Shown here: positions 34,464 to 44,469 of the stretch, in pieces
Layout of the letters: each line of letters begins with the position of its first letter
Position numbering within the stretch: position 1 is the first letter of the stretch
Assembly: GCA_003660235.1 (NCBI GenBank)
Contig: QGON01000058.1
Location: 1 to 64,000 of the forward strand
Direction: 5' to 3'
Source: a bacterium endosymbiont of Escarpia laminata
Lineage (GTDB): Bacteria > Pseudomonadota > Gammaproteobacteria > Chromatiales > Chromatiaceae
Length of the DNA: 64,000 nucleotides
Notes under the pieces: generated by a model
The model's input: only the letters and a program-made list of their open reading frames with translations
Told to the model about the DNA's origin: nothing
The model's database searches: none
Made by a program: the position numbers and the translations under genes

Positions 34464-34635
34464 AGTGCGGCGCTAGGATACCACCAGATTACTCCTTGAA
34501 AAAGCCCGAGTTCGCCTATATTTCTACTATTGATCTTTCAGATGATACAGGTATCCTTCCCTGAACTAATATGGATGTACTTTGTCATATATTAAACGTT
34601 CGATTTCAGGCATTTACCCAGGAGGCAAAGCCGAC

Positions 34636-35307
34636 ATGAACCAATTCGATCTTAGCACCGCCCGTTCCCAGGAATCGGTACTGGAAACCAATAAGGTGCT
34701 CAAGAACACCTATATGCTGCTGTCTGCAACGCTGGTCTTCAGCGCGATCATGGCTGCAGTCTCTATGGCGATGGCGATGCCACCTATGGTCTATATGATC
34801 TCGGTGATTGGCGCCATGGTGCTCGGCATTTTTGTTCTGCCCCGCACCGCCAACTCTTCCAAGGGCATTGGGGTCATCTTCCTGATTACCGGCCTTATGG
34901 GTTTTGGACTGGGCGCTATACTCACCCAATACCTTGCCCTGCCGAAAGGTCCTGAGATCATCGGCACCGCTTTTGGCGGCACCGGCATCATCTTCCTTGG
35001 TCTCTCCGGTTACGCGCTGACCTCCAAACGTAATTTCAGTTTTATGGGCGGATTCCTGTTTGCCGGCATGATGGTTGTCCTGCTCGCGGTACTCGCCAAT
35101 CTCTTCATGGATCTGCCCGCACTTTCACTGGCGATCTCCGCAGGCATCATCCTGCTGATGAGCGGCTTTATCCTGTTCGACACCAGTCGCATTATCAGCG
35201 GTGGCGAAACCAATTACATCATGGCCACTTATGGCCTCTATCTTGCCATCTTCAATATCTTCATCAGCCTGTTGCATCTGTTGGGGGCGTTTTCCGGTGA
35301 CGATTGA
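34636..35307 (+). CDS. Bax inhibitor-1 family membrane protein (YccA-like)
   Basis: 223 residues from ATG 34636, chosen because AGGAGG lies about ten bases upstream. Seven hydrophobic segments are visible, beginning NTYMLLSATLVFSAIMAAVS and ending with the family motif FDTSRIISGGETNYIMATYG and LYLAIFNIFISLLHLLG. E. coli YccA inhibits the FtsH membrane protease; the same role is likely. Followed by an intrinsic terminator. Confidence 0.9.
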   Translation: MNQFDLSTARSQESVLETNKVLKNTYMLLSATLVFSAIMAAVSMAMAMPPMVYMISVIGAMVLGIFVLPRTANSSKGIGVIFLITGLMGFGLGAILTQYLALPKGPEIIGTAFGGTGIIFLGLSGYALTSKRNFSFMGGFLFAGMMVVLLAVLANLFMDLPALSLAISAGIILLMSGFILFDTSRIISGGETNYIMATYGLYLAIFNIFISLLHLLGAFSGDD

Positions 35308-35333
35308 GTAGCCGCTTGATGTAGCATCTTAAA

Positions 35334-35358
35334 GCCCCGGCCTGTGCCGGGGTTTTTT
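35334..35358 (+). terminator. Intrinsic terminator after yccA-like gene
   Basis: CCCCGG, loop CCTGTG, CCGGGG followed by TTTTTT. Confidence 0.9.
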
Positions 35359-35496
35359 CTTGCTGTACAGAAATAGCAAACAGAGGCCAATTCAAACATG
35401 GCGGAAGCAGCAACACCATGAATTCTCTTCCGGGAGTGCCCGATCCGCTAAGCTTGATCGAGCCTACATCTGAAATGGGACAAGAGTAAAACAATT

Positions 35497-35679
35497 ATGG
35501 ATTGGATGAAGATACTTGCCGCAGCAGGCGTTGTGATGATGCTGTTTTTCATGTGGCCAGCCTACAAACACTGGAGCCAAAACGGCCCAAAGGCGGAGAA
35601 AGGTGATTGGCAGGCCGTAGTGCTGCCACTGGCAGCGATAGTGGGGTTTGTGGTCCTGCTGATCATGATGGTGAGATAG
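35497..35679 (+). CDS. Small inner-membrane protein, 60 aa
   Basis: Two membrane helices (MDWMKILAAAGVVMMLFFMW and WQAVVLPLAAIVGFVVLLIM) joined by a charged loop KHWSQNGPKAEKGD. Small proteins of this layout occur in many gammaproteobacteria without known function. Confidence 0.72.
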   Translation: MDWMKILAAAGVVMMLFFMWPAYKHWSQNGPKAEKGDWQAVVLPLAAIVGFVVLLIMMVR

Positions 35680-35686
35680 CCCCGCA

Positions 35687-36928
35687 TCAAATGCTCTGAC
35701 GGTGCCCGAAGGGTTTCCAAGAGGGTGCGATAACATTCGGCATATCAGATCGTTTGAGCAGGCGGGCGGGTGCAATAGCAAACTCGCCATAGCGTGCGTT
35801 GGTTTGATCCACCACCTGATGCAACGCGCCTGACTCCACCTGCTCATCCATGCCAAAAAGCTCCAGCTGTTCGCAAACCGGTCGAGGATCCAACGCCGTG
35901 ACCTGAACCTGAGAGACACCCTCTCCCTGCCACTGCTCACACAAGGTTTCGCGGCACAATGCCATGATCCGCCTCCCGTCACTCGTCGGCAGGGGGGTAG
36001 CCCGCTTGGCGCCAATCCACCCCCACCCCGCCCGGAGTCCCACAAAGAAGCGACTGGCCCGCAGTTCATGCCTGCGTAACCGGGCTGCCACCTTCTCGCT
36101 CATATGCAGAAAAAATATCTGGATTGTCTCCAGATCCCGTGTATCCGGCGGCATCACCTTGCCGTGACCGATGGACTTTGGCGGTGCCACCTGGGTCTCC
36201 ACCCGTTCCGGATCTTCCCCCTGGCACATATACCAGATGCGCCTTCCCTGATTGCCGAAACGCCGTCCAAGTTCACCGATCGGCAGCCGTGCCATATCAC
36301 CGCAACGATAGACACCCCGCTCCGCCAGATAACGGCCTACTCCATCTGCAATACCACAGAGTTCCGTGACCGGCACTTCCCGCAGGCGATATCTGGCCTC
36401 CCAGGGCGGAATCAGCACAAACCCATCCGGCTTACCCTGCTTGGCTGCCCACTTCGCCGTTGTCTTATCCCCGCTCACACCCACTGAGCAGCGCACGCCA
36501 GAAGCCATCTCCACCCGCGTTTTTACCAGACGCCCTATCCTCTCCGGCGATCCATAGAGCCGCTGACAATGTGTGACATCAAGGAATGCCTCATCTACGG
36601 AGAAGACCTCCAGATCCGGCGTGATCGTCCGCAGGACATGCATGATGCGGGTGGAAACTGCGGCGTACCGTTCAGGGGAGGCAGGTACCTGGATAAAATC
36701 CGGACAGATCTGTAGCGCCTCCCTGACCCGCATGCCGGTTTTTATCCCCAGGGCACGCGCCTCGTAAGAGCAAGTGATGATGCAGGTGCCACGCTGGCCG
36801 TTGGTGATACCGATCGCCCGTCCCCGCCACTCTGGATGATCCCGTTGCTCCACCGAAGCAAAGAAGGCATCCATATCCATCAAAATGATGACACGCCGCC
36901 AGCGCCTATTCTCCAAGGTCGTCATCAA
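35687..36928 (-). CDS. dinB: Y-family DNA polymerase (DinB/Pol IV-like)
   Basis: 413-residue translesion polymerase. Palm motifs LMDMDAFFASVEQ and SVDEAFLDV supply the metal-binding acids. A helix-hairpin-helix-like TELCGIADGVGRYL and a little-finger domain follow. QLELF near residues 354-358 is a sliding-clamp binding motif. Its ATG overlaps the stop of lexA (ATGA), so both are made from one SOS-controlled transcript. Such lexA-dinB pairs drive damage-induced mutagenesis. Confidence 0.85.
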   Translation of the reverse strand: MMTTLENRRWRRVIILMDMDAFFASVEQRDHPEWRGRAIGITNGQRGTCIITCSYEARALGIKTGMRVREALQICPDFIQVPASPERYAAVSTRIMHVLRTITPDLEVFSVDEAFLDVTHCQRLYGSPERIGRLVKTRVEMASGVRCSVGVSGDKTTAKWAAKQGKPDGFVLIPPWEARYRLREVPVTELCGIADGVGRYLAERGVYRCGDMARLPIGELGRRFGNQGRRIWYMCQGEDPERVETQVAPPKSIGHGKVMPPDTRDLETIQIFFLHMSEKVAARLRRHELRASRFFVGLRAGWGWIGAKRATPLPTSDGRRIMALCRETLCEQWQGEGVSQVQVTALDPRPVCEQLELFGMDEQVESGALHQVVDQTNARYGEFAIAPARLLKRSDMPNVIAPSWKPFGHRQSI

Positions 36929-37530
36929 CGCTTACCATAGGTACGCAGCTGCCCCACCACCACACCCTGAATACGCACCCGTTCTGCGGCATAAACCATG
37001 GGCGCCATCGCGCTGTTGGCGGGAATCAGACTGATGTCACCCTGCGGATTCCGCCGCAGGTATTTCAGCGTTGCCTCTTCATTGTCAATCAGTGCCACCA
37101 CGATGTCGCCATCGGCAGCGTGCTCCTGTTGCGCAACCACCACCATATCGCCATCGAGGATACCGGCCTCCTCCATCGAATCACCACAGACCTGCAGCGC
37201 AAAACGCCCAGGGCCAATAAAAAAGGCGGCCAGATCCACCCGTACCTGATCCTCAATCGCCTCAATCGGCCGCCCCGCTGCAATGCGCCCAGCCAGCGGC
37301 AGCGTCATATCCCGCGCTTTATTCGGCTCCGGCAAGGTAATGCCCCGCTTGCGCCCGGCATGCAGTTCGATGGCCCCTTCTTGGGCCAATGCCTGCACAT
37401 AACGATGCACCACACCTTTGGAGCGGATACCAATCCCCAGCGCAATCTCGCTCAAAGTCGGGGCATAACCTTCGTGAACGATAAATTCACGAATAAAATA
37501 CAGTGTCTTCAGGTGACTTTTGCTCAACAT
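36925..37530 (-). CDS. lexA: LexA repressor
   Basis: 201 residues. N-terminal winged helix (MLSKSHLKTLYFIREFIVHE, APTLSEIALGIGIRSKGVVH). Cleavage site A80-G81 (PLAGRIAAG). Catalytic dyad S118 (CGDSMEEAGI) and K156 (EEATLKYLRR). It should repress itself and dinB until RecA-stimulated self-cleavage. The recognition helix differs from that of E. coli LexA, in line with the unusual operators found upstream. Confidence 0.93.
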   Translation of the reverse strand: MLSKSHLKTLYFIREFIVHEGYAPTLSEIALGIGIRSKGVVHRYVQALAQEGAIELHAGRKRGITLPEPNKARDMTLPLAGRIAAGRPIEAIEDQVRVDLAAFFIGPGRFALQVCGDSMEEAGILDGDMVVVAQQEHAADGDIVVALIDNEEATLKYLRRNPQGDISLIPANSAMAPMVYAAERVRIQGVVVGQLRTYGKR

Positions 37531-37534
37531 AATC

Positions 37535-37583
37535 GTTCTCTAAATGTTCTCCACCCTAAAATAATAGAGAACATTTAGAGAAC
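37535..37583 (-). promoter_or_regulatory. LexA operators, direct-repeat type
   Basis: GTTCTCTAAATGTTCTC at 37535-37551 and its exact inverse complement at 37567-37583 are 15 bases apart and sit four bases from the lexA start. Each is a direct repeat GTTC-N7-GTTC, the class known from alphaproteobacterial LexA, not the CTG-N10-CAG box usual in gammaproteobacteria. Confidence 0.8.
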
Positions 37584-37732
37584 CGTAAACAGATAATGGC
37601 GTTTCCAATTGATCATGAGCAACCACACCGCTGTTTCCCGTAATTGCTGATAGCGATTCATCCCGTAAGCAACTAACCTTAAGTGTTCGTCCTGAAACAT
37701 GGATTACAGACTGAGCCCCAGGAGAGAGCGCC

Positions 37733-39268
37733 ATGTTCGAAGCCACTAAAGTCGGCCGAAAAGTCACTAAAGAGGACTACAAGGCGGAAGAACCCGATCT
37801 GCGCACCGAACTTCTTCATGTACAACGGGAGATCCGAAAGACCAATACTTCCGTTGTAATTATCGTTGCGGGGGTTGAAGGGGCGGGTAAAGGTGGGGTG
37901 GTCAATCGCCTCAATGAGTGGCTCGACTCCCGTAATGTGCAGACCTTCGCCTTCTGGGACCAGACCGATGAGGAGCAGGCACGTCCCCGCTATTGGCGTT
38001 TTTGGCGCACCCTGGCACCGAAAGGGGATATCAGCATCCTCTTCGGCGGCTGGTATCTGGCACCCATCGAACACAGATTCCGCAACCAGTGTGACGATGC
38101 GCAACTGGATGCGGAGTTGAACCGTATTGCCGACTTTGAACGCATGCTCACGGAAGATGGCACGTTGATACTGAAGTTCTGGTTTCACCTGCCGGAAACG
38201 GTGCAGAAGAAGCGGCTGAAAATCCTCTCCAGAGATGACAAGAGCCGCTGGAAGATGCTGCCCAAAAAAGCCCGTTTCAGCCAGCAGTACCGCCATTTTG
38301 AAAAGGTGGCGGAACGTGTCATCCGGCACACGGACACAGGCGCCACCCCCTGGTATATGATCGAGGCCACGGACAAGCGTTACCGTGATCTTACCGTTGG
38401 CCGGACACTGTTGGAGACGATGAAATCCCGCCTGGAGACGCCTCAACTTCTTTGCATCCCGGCCACATCTCATGCCCCCACACTACCAAATCAGGCGTCG
38501 GCGCAGATTACCCTGCTCGATCAAGTCAATCTCTCAAAAACGAAGGAAAGAGACCTCTACAAATCCGAGCTCAAAAAACTACAAGACGAAGCCAACGAAC
38601 TGGCCTGGAAGGCCTACCAGAAAAAACGTTCCTGTGTATTGGTCTTCGAGGGCGTCGATGCCGGGGGTAAGGGCGGCGCCATCCGGCGTCTTACCAGCGC
38701 AGTTGATGCCCGTCTCTATCGAACCATTCCCATTGCTGCACCCACCGATGAGGAGAAGGCGCACCACTATCTATGGCGTTTCTGGCGTCATCTGCCCCGG
38801 GCTGGACGTATGACCATCTTCGACCGTTCCTGGTATGGCCGTGTGCTGGTGGAACGGGTCGAAGGGTTTGCCAGCGATCCCGAGTGGCAGCGCGCCTATT
38901 CAGAGATCAATCAGTTCGAGCAGCAGATGTCGGAAAGCGGCATCATCGTCATGAAATTCTGGCTACACATCAACGCCGACGAACAACTCGCCCGTTTTGA
39001 GGCCCGCAAGACCACGCCATACAAACAGCACAAAATAACCGATGAAGACTGGAGAAACCGGGAAAGGTGGGCAGACTACAAGCTGGCGGTCAACGAGATG
39101 GTGATCCGCACAAGCACAGAATTTGCGCCTTGGCATCTGATCCCGGGAAACGACAAAAAATATGCCCGTGTCACCGTACTGCGAACGATTGTCGAACGAC
39201 TGCGAGCAGAGTTGAAAAGCGATGACAAAGCGAGCGGCTATATCCCCTGTGGGCCACTCAAAGTATGA
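37733..39268 (+). CDS. pap: Two-domain polyphosphate:AMP phosphotransferase (PPK2 family)
   Basis: 511 residues with duplicated PPK2 domains. The C-terminal domain is complete: Walker A GVDAGGKGGAIRRL and Walker B-type TIFDRSWYGRVLVERVEG. The N-terminal domain keeps GVEGAGKGGVVNRL but has FGGWYLAPIEHRF in place of the DR-containing Walker B, so it is probably non-catalytic. Class II PPK2 enzymes use polyphosphate to turn AMP into ADP. It is a single gene, divergent from lexA. Confidence 0.88.
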   Translation: MFEATKVGRKVTKEDYKAEEPDLRTELLHVQREIRKTNTSVVIIVAGVEGAGKGGVVNRLNEWLDSRNVQTFAFWDQTDEEQARPRYWRFWRTLAPKGDISILFGGWYLAPIEHRFRNQCDDAQLDAELNRIADFERMLTEDGTLILKFWFHLPETVQKKRLKILSRDDKSRWKMLPKKARFSQQYRHFEKVAERVIRHTDTGATPWYMIEATDKRYRDLTVGRTLLETMKSRLETPQLLCIPATSHAPTLPNQASAQITLLDQVNLSKTKERDLYKSELKKLQDEANELAWKAYQKKRSCVLVFEGVDAGGKGGAIRRLTSAVDARLYRTIPIAAPTDEEKAHHYLWRFWRHLPRAGRMTIFDRSWYGRVLVERVEGFASDPEWQRAYSEINQFEQQMSESGIIVMKFWLHINADEQLARFEARKTTPYKQHKITDEDWRNRERWADYKLAVNEMVIRTSTEFAPWHLIPGNDKKYARVTVLRTIVERLRAELKSDDKASGYIPCGPLKV

Positions 39269-39340
39269 CGGGAAGTCCGGAAAGGGTTACCACAACAAAG
39301 CAGTAACAGAGAAAACGACCCACTAGCGGGCCACAGGCAG

Positions 39341-39634
39341 CTACTCTTGCTCAATAGCGCTGTTCACGCGCTCGCGCAGCTCCTTGCCCGGTTTGAAATG
39401 GGGAACATACTTTCCTGAAAGCGCGACTGTTCTGCCGGTCTTTGGATTGCGTCCCATGCGCGGCGGCCGATAATGAAGTGAAAAACTGCCAAAACCCCTG
39501 ATCTCGATGCGTTCGCCAGATGAGAGAGACTGGCTCATCTGCTCGATCATGCACTTTACCGCAAGCTCCACATCCCGGTAGGCAAGGTGGCTCTGCGCCT
39601 TAGAGATTATCTCGATCAACTCGGATTTTGTCAT
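39341..39634 (-). CDS. ihfB: Integration host factor, beta subunit
   Basis: 97-residue HU/IHF protein. [20 protein letters not shown] and the DNA-arm text [20 protein letters not shown] are diagnostic, with the intercalating proline in RNPKTG. It lies directly downstream of rpsA, as in most gammaproteobacteria. It bends DNA at promoters, phage att sites and origins. Confidence 0.95.
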   Translation of the reverse strand: MTKSELIEIISKAQSHLAYRDVELAVKCMIEQMSQSLSSGERIEIRGFGSFSLHYRPPRMGRNPKTGRTVALSGKYVPHFKPGKELRERVNSAIEQE

Positions 39635-39712
39635 TCTTATCAGCTTCCCAGTGATTCTTGGGGGCCGGCAACCCCGGCCCCCACATTGTCAGACTACGTG
39701 ATTTATCAAAAA

Positions 39713-41389
39713 TCAGTCGCCCTGATTATCCATCTGCTCTTTCAGCAAATCACCGAGGGTCGGTGCGCTGGTGGCCGCATCACGGGCATAACCCTTGATA
39801 GCTGCACTCTCTTCATCCACATCCTTCGCCTTGATAGAGAGAGAGAGGGTACGGTTTTTGCGATCGACACCAAGGAACTTCGCCTCAATCTTGTCACCCT
39901 CTTTTAACACACTGCGAGCATCTTCGACGCGGTCGCGGGAGAGTTCAGAGGCACGCAAGTAGCCTTCAACGCCATCAGCCAGAGTGATGACAGCGCCTCG
40001 TGGGTCAACTTCGGCAACCACACCGTTCACAAGGCTACCCTTGGTATTGGCGGCAACGAAAGAGGAGAAGGGATCTTTCGCAAGTTGCTTGATGCCGAGG
40101 GAGATGCGCTCACGCTCAGGATCGACGGAAAGAACAACGGTTTCAACCTCATCACCCTTCTTGAAGTCACGCACTGCCTCTTCGCCGACATCATCCCAGG
40201 AGATATCGGAGAGATGTACCAGACCATCGATGCCACCGTCCAGACCGATGAAGATACCGAAATCGGTGATCGACTTGATCTTGCCGGAGACATGATCGTT
40301 CTTGTTGTGGGTAGCAGCAAACTCATCCCAGGGATTGGATTTGCACTGCTTGATGCCGAGGGAGACACGACGACGCTCTTCGTCGATATCCAGCACCATG
40401 ACTTCAACTTCGTCACCCAGGCTGACAACCTTGGAGGGGTGGATGTTCTTGTTGGTCCAATCCATTTCGGAGACGTGAACCAGGCCTTCGACACCCTCTT
40501 CGATCTCCACGAAACAGCCGTAATCGGCGATGTTGGTGATCTTGCCGAACATGCGGGTGTTTTCCGGATAACGGCGAGCCAGATTGACCCACGGATCGTC
40601 GCCCATCTGCTTCAGACCCAGGGAGACACGGTTGCGCTCGCGGTCGAACTTGAGCACTTTGACATCGATCTCATCACCGATCTCAACCACGTCGGAAGGA
40701 TGCTTGACGCGTTTCCAGGCCATGTCAGTAATGTGCAGCAGGCCGTCGATACCACCCAGGTCCACGAAGGCGCCGTAGTCGGTAAGGTTCTTGACGATAC
40801 CCTTGATCTGCTGGCCCTCTTCCAGGGTCTCCAGCAGCTTCTCGCGTTCTGCACTGTACTCCTGCTCCACCACGGCGCGGCGGGAAACCACAACGTTGTT
40901 GCGGCGCTGATCCAGCTTGATCACCTTGAATTCGAGGTCCTTGCCCTCAAGATACGCGGTGTCGCGGACCGGACGCACATCCACCAGCGAACCAGGCAGG
41001 AATGCACGGATATCGCCGAGCTCGACGGTAAATCCACCCTTGACCTTGCCGTTGATACGGCCGTGAATGGTCTCCTCTGCTTCAAATGCCGTCTCCAGCA
41101 CTTTCCAGGCCTGGTTGCGCTTGGCCTTTTCGCGGGAGAGCCTGGTCGCGCCGAAGCCGTCTTCCACGGCATCCAGGGCAACTTCCACCTGATCGCCGAT
41201 GTTAACCTCGATCTCACCATCCAAATTAAGGAATTGGGAACGCGGGATCACGCCTTCGGACTTGAGTCCGGCGTTGACGATGACGGATTCGGAGGTGATG
41301 TCCAACACCGTGCCGATAACGATGGCACCGGGACGAAGCTGGGTATTGGAGAGGCTCTCCTCAAATAATTCTGCAAAACTTTCGGTCAT
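39713..41389 (-). CDS. rpsA: 30S ribosomal protein S1
   Basis: 558 residues with six S1 OB-fold repeats, e.g. [20 protein letters not shown] and [20 protein letters not shown]. It binds mRNA on the small subunit and helps initiation. Length is normal. It sits in the cmk-rpsA-ihfB block. Long plus-strand frames over this gene are antisense shadows. Confidence 0.97.
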   Translation of the reverse strand: MTESFAELFEESLSNTQLRPGAIVIGTVLDITSESVIVNAGLKSEGVIPRSQFLNLDGEIEVNIGDQVEVALDAVEDGFGATRLSREKAKRNQAWKVLETAFEAEETIHGRINGKVKGGFTVELGDIRAFLPGSLVDVRPVRDTAYLEGKDLEFKVIKLDQRRNNVVVSRRAVVEQEYSAEREKLLETLEEGQQIKGIVKNLTDYGAFVDLGGIDGLLHITDMAWKRVKHPSDVVEIGDEIDVKVLKFDRERNRVSLGLKQMGDDPWVNLARRYPENTRMFGKITNIADYGCFVEIEEGVEGLVHVSEMDWTNKNIHPSKVVSLGDEVEVMVLDIDEERRRVSLGIKQCKSNPWDEFAATHNKNDHVSGKIKSITDFGIFIGLDGGIDGLVHLSDISWDDVGEEAVRDFKKGDEVETVVLSVDPERERISLGIKQLAKDPFSSFVAANTKGSLVNGVVAEVDPRGAVITLADGVEGYLRASELSRDRVEDARSVLKEGDKIEAKFLGVDRKNRTLSLSIKAKDVDEESAAIKGYARDAATSAPTLGDLLKEQMDNQGD

Positions 41390-41513
41390 GGGTTTGAATT
41401 TCCTGCAACGCTGAACGGTTGCACAGACAGTTGTAAAAACCTGCCGGGTTAATGGTTAAAAAATAGCTGGTCGATCCAGCTGGCTATGCGGCTACTGCCG
41501 CTGCCATCAATGG

Positions 41514-42188
41514 TCAGACGTTGAGATCGGAAAAGGTGAAACGCACCTTTTCCATCACCTTCTCGACAACCTCATCAATGGTCATCTCAGTGGAATCCAG
41601 TTCCAACGCCGTCTCCGACGCTACGAGTGGAGCCACGCTACGATTTCTGTCGCGTTCATCACGCTCCCGGATCTCCGTAGTGAGACGGGCGAGATTAACA
41701 CTCAATCCCTTGTCTTTCAACTGTTTATAGCGACGGCGGGCACGTTCTTCGGCACTCGCGGTGAGGAAAATTTTGACCTCCGCTGCGGGGAAAACGACCG
41801 TCCCCATATCCCTCCCATCAGCCACCAGACCAGGCGCTTGTGCGTAGTTGCGTTGCCACTGCAGCAGTGCGGTGCGCACTTGCGGTACCGCAGCCACCTT
41901 GGAGGCCGCATTTCCCGCAGTCTCGGTGCGAATCGCATCAGTGACATCCTCGCCATCCAGCGAAACCCGCGCTCCATTGAAGGAGAGCGGCATATTTTCC
42001 GCCATTTCGGCAAGTTTGCCGACATGATCGACGCTGATGCCAGCACGCTCTGCCATCAGACCCAGCACACGGTAGATCGCACCGCTGTCCAGAATGCGCC
42101 AGCCGGTGGCCTCTGCCACCTGTTGAGTAATGGTGCCCTTGCCAGACCCGGAGGGCCCATCGATAGTAATCACCCGAACCATGGTCAA
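41514..42188 (-). CDS. cmk: Cytidylate kinase
   Basis: 224 residues. P-loop [14 protein letters not shown] near residues 7-20, [20 protein letters not shown] and [13 protein letters not shown] are family signatures. It phosphorylates CMP and dCMP. Start overlaps the aroA stop by four bases, indicating coupled translation. Confidence 0.96.
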   Translation of the reverse strand: MTMVRVITIDGPSGSGKGTITQQVAEATGWRILDSGAIYRVLGLMAERAGISVDHVGKLAEMAENMPLSFNGARVSLDGEDVTDAIRTETAGNAASKVAAVPQVRTALLQWQRNYAQAPGLVADGRDMGTVVFPAAEVKIFLTASAEERARRRYKQLKDKGLSVNLARLTTEIRERDERDRNRSVAPLVASETALELDSTEMTIDEVVEKVMEKVRFTFSDLNV

Positions 42189-43510
42189 GCATCCTCCGAA
42201 CTGCTGATCCGCAACCCTGCCCCGCCGGCCAGACCGGTAAAGCCGGGAAACGAGGTATTCACATTGGCGCAGTCGTCGATGTGGATATCTCCTGTGGCAC
42301 GCAGCGCCGCCATGGCAAAGGACATGGCAATCCGGTGATCGCCATGACTGTCGACCCTGCCACCCTGGATCGTCCCACCCTGTATGACAATACCGTCAGG
42401 CGTCGCCTTGGCATCTATGCCCAACGTATTCAGCCCATCGGCCATCACCTGTATGCGGTCACTCTCCTTGACCCGCAGCTCTGCGGCGCCGGTCAGGATG
42501 GTCTCCCCTTCGGCACAGGCGGCAGCAACAAAGATTGCCGGAAATTCGTCAATGGCCAGGGGCACCTGATCTTCAGGAATCGGGATACCTTTGAGCCGGC
42601 TGGAACGCACCCGGATATCCGCCACCGGCTCACCACCCACGGTTCGCTCATTGAAGACCTCGATCTGCGCCCCCATCAGTCGCAGAATATTGATGATGCC
42701 ATCCCGGGTCGGGTTGATACCGACATGCTCCAGGGTGACATCCGAACCTTCGGCGATGGTCGCGCCAACCATAAAAAAGGTGGCGGAAGAGATGTCCGCC
42801 GGGACATCGATATTGCAGGCGGACAGCTTTCCTCCGCCAGTCAGGCAGACCCGCGCCCCTTCACGCCTGATCTCGTAACCGAACCCCTCCAGCATGCGTT
42901 CGGTATGGTCACGGGTCGGCGCCGGTTCGGTGACACAGGTTTCACCTGCCGCATAGAGTCCTGCCAGCAGCACACAGGATTTCACCTGGGCGCTGGCCAT
43001 CGGCAATCTGTAGTCCATGCCCTGCATCGAGCAATTGGCATGGATGACCAAGGGAGCAGTTCTCCCTTCGGCGGTATCGATCTTTGCCCCCATCTGCGTC
43101 AGGGGTTCGGTAACCCGTTTCATCGGCCGTCCGGAGAGAGAGCTGTCGCCGCTGAGGGTCACTTCAAAGCCCTGTCCTGCCAGCAGACCGGAGAGCAGCC
43201 GCATCGAGGTCCCGGAGTTGCCCAGATCAAGAGGGGCATCCGGCGCCTTGAGTCCGTGTTTGCCGACGCCGCGGATCACTACCTTGCCTGCGTCCGGCCC
43301 CGCTATTTCAACCCCCATCCGGCGAAAGGCGTTGAGGGTCGCCAGACTGTCCTCTCCTTCAAGAAAACCGGTCACTTCAGTCACACCCTCGGCCAGAGAA
43401 GCGAGCATGATGGAGCGGTGGGAGATCGATTTATCACCCGGCACCCGCAGACTGCCGGTGAGACTGCCGCCAGGCTTGACGTGAAATTTGATATTCGATG
43501 ATGCGTTCAA
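42185..43510 (-). CDS. aroA: 3-phosphoshikimate 1-carboxyvinyltransferase (EPSP synthase)
   Basis: 441 residues. Substrate-binding motifs [36 protein letters not shown] and [10 protein letters not shown] are intact. Sixth step of the shikimate pathway. It follows tyrA after a 92-base gap that carries a dispersed-palindrome fragment and is coupled to cmk. Confidence 0.97.
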   Translation of the reverse strand: MNASSNIKFHVKPGGSLTGSLRVPGDKSISHRSIMLASLAEGVTEVTGFLEGEDSLATLNAFRRMGVEIAGPDAGKVVIRGVGKHGLKAPDAPLDLGNSGTSMRLLSGLLAGQGFEVTLSGDSSLSGRPMKRVTEPLTQMGAKIDTAEGRTAPLVIHANCSMQGMDYRLPMASAQVKSCVLLAGLYAAGETCVTEPAPTRDHTERMLEGFGYEIRREGARVCLTGGGKLSACNIDVPADISSATFFMVGATIAEGSDVTLEHVGINPTRDGIINILRLMGAQIEVFNERTVGGEPVADIRVRSSRLKGIPIPEDQVPLAIDEFPAIFVAAACAEGETILTGAAELRVKESDRIQVMADGLNTLGIDAKATPDGIVIQGGTIQGGRVDSHGDHRIAMSFAMAALRATGDIHIDDCANVNTSFPGFTGLAGGAGLRISSSEDA

Positions 43511-43602
43511 CTATTTTTCTCTCAATATATTTGAACAGTTGGAGGGATAGCGAAAACGCCCAATCCGCTGCGCTTGATCAGGCCTACAGTTGGATAGAGA
43601 CT

Positions 43603-44469
43603 CTACTCCACCCCATCGATATAACGATCCCGCGCTGCCTTGGCGCGCTCAAAGGTTTCAAGCAGGCCCTCTGCATCGCCTTTTTCCAGCGCGTCCGCCA
43701 TGTCATGCAACTCGTCAGCAAAACGTTTCAACATACCGCCCAGCGCCTCACGATTTGCCAGACAGATATCCCGCCACATGACCGGATTGCTGGAGGCGAT
43801 ACGGGTAAAGTCCCGAAAACCGCCCGCTGCATAGCGAAAGATCTCGTCGTTCTCTTTCATGCGCGCCAGACTATCCACCAGGCTGTAGGCCAGCAGATGG
43901 GGAAGATGACTGGTCGCAGCCAGCACCTCATCGTGATGCGCCACAGCCATGTAACTGAGATCGGCACCACAATGCCGCCAGGCCTGCTCGACCTTCTGCA
44001 ACGCTTGCGGATCGGTGTTTTCCAACGGCGTCAGGATGACCCGGCGGTTGCGAAACAGCTCCGGAAACGACGCCTCTACACCACTCCTTTCGGTACCGGC
44101 AATAGGGTGGCCCGGCACCAGGAAGGGAGGCGCCTCACCAAAGACTTTGACGGCGTCCTCGACAACACTGCCTTTTACGCTGCCCACATCGGTAATCACC
44201 GCATCGTCTGCAAGGTGGCCCAGCATGGCGCGAAAAGTCGCTTCCATTGCCCCCAGCGGCACTGCCAGGACAATCAAATCCGCCCCGCTGACAGCTTCAC
44301 CGATGTCATGGGTATAGTGATCGATAACACCCAGTTTAACCGCCCGCTCCAGGTTAGGCTTGCTACGCCCGCAACCGACGATCTCCTGTACCACACCCTC
44401 TTCACGCAAGGCGCGGGCCATGGATCCGCCAATCAAACCGACTCCGATGATGGCAAGTTTTCTGATCAC
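43603..44469 (-). CDS. tyrA: Prephenate/arogenate dehydrogenase
   Basis: 288 residues from GTG 44469, which overlaps the TGA of hisC (GTGA). The Rossmann motif IIGVGLIGGSMARAL begins at residue 6; VGSVKGSVVEDA and HPIAGTERSGVEA are substrate-site signatures. It makes the tyrosine precursor. There is no fused chorismate mutase, unlike the enteric enzyme. Confidence 0.93.
   Translation of the reverse strand: MIRKLAIIGVGLIGGSMARALREEGVVQEIVGCGRSKPNLERAVKLGVIDHYTHDIGEAVSGADLIVLAVPLGAMEATFRAMLGHLADDAVITDVGSVKGSVVEDAVKVFGEAPPFLVPGHPIAGTERSGVEASFPELFRNRRVILTPLENTDPQALQKVEQAWRHCGADLSYMAVAHHDEVLAATSHLPHLLAYSLVDSLARMKENDEIFRYAAGGFRDFTRIASSNPVMWRDICLANREALGGMLKRFADELHDMADALEKGDAEGLLETFERAKAARDRYIDGVE

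Noticed and set aside
40085-41368. 427-codon plus-strand ORF over rpsA
   Set aside because: Antisense to the S1 repeats; no ribosome site, no family resemblance, and codon bias is that of the opposite strand. The same holds for long plus frames over aroA (42281-43501), gyrA (49822-51321), pheA (45963-47069) and acnA (19842-20735).
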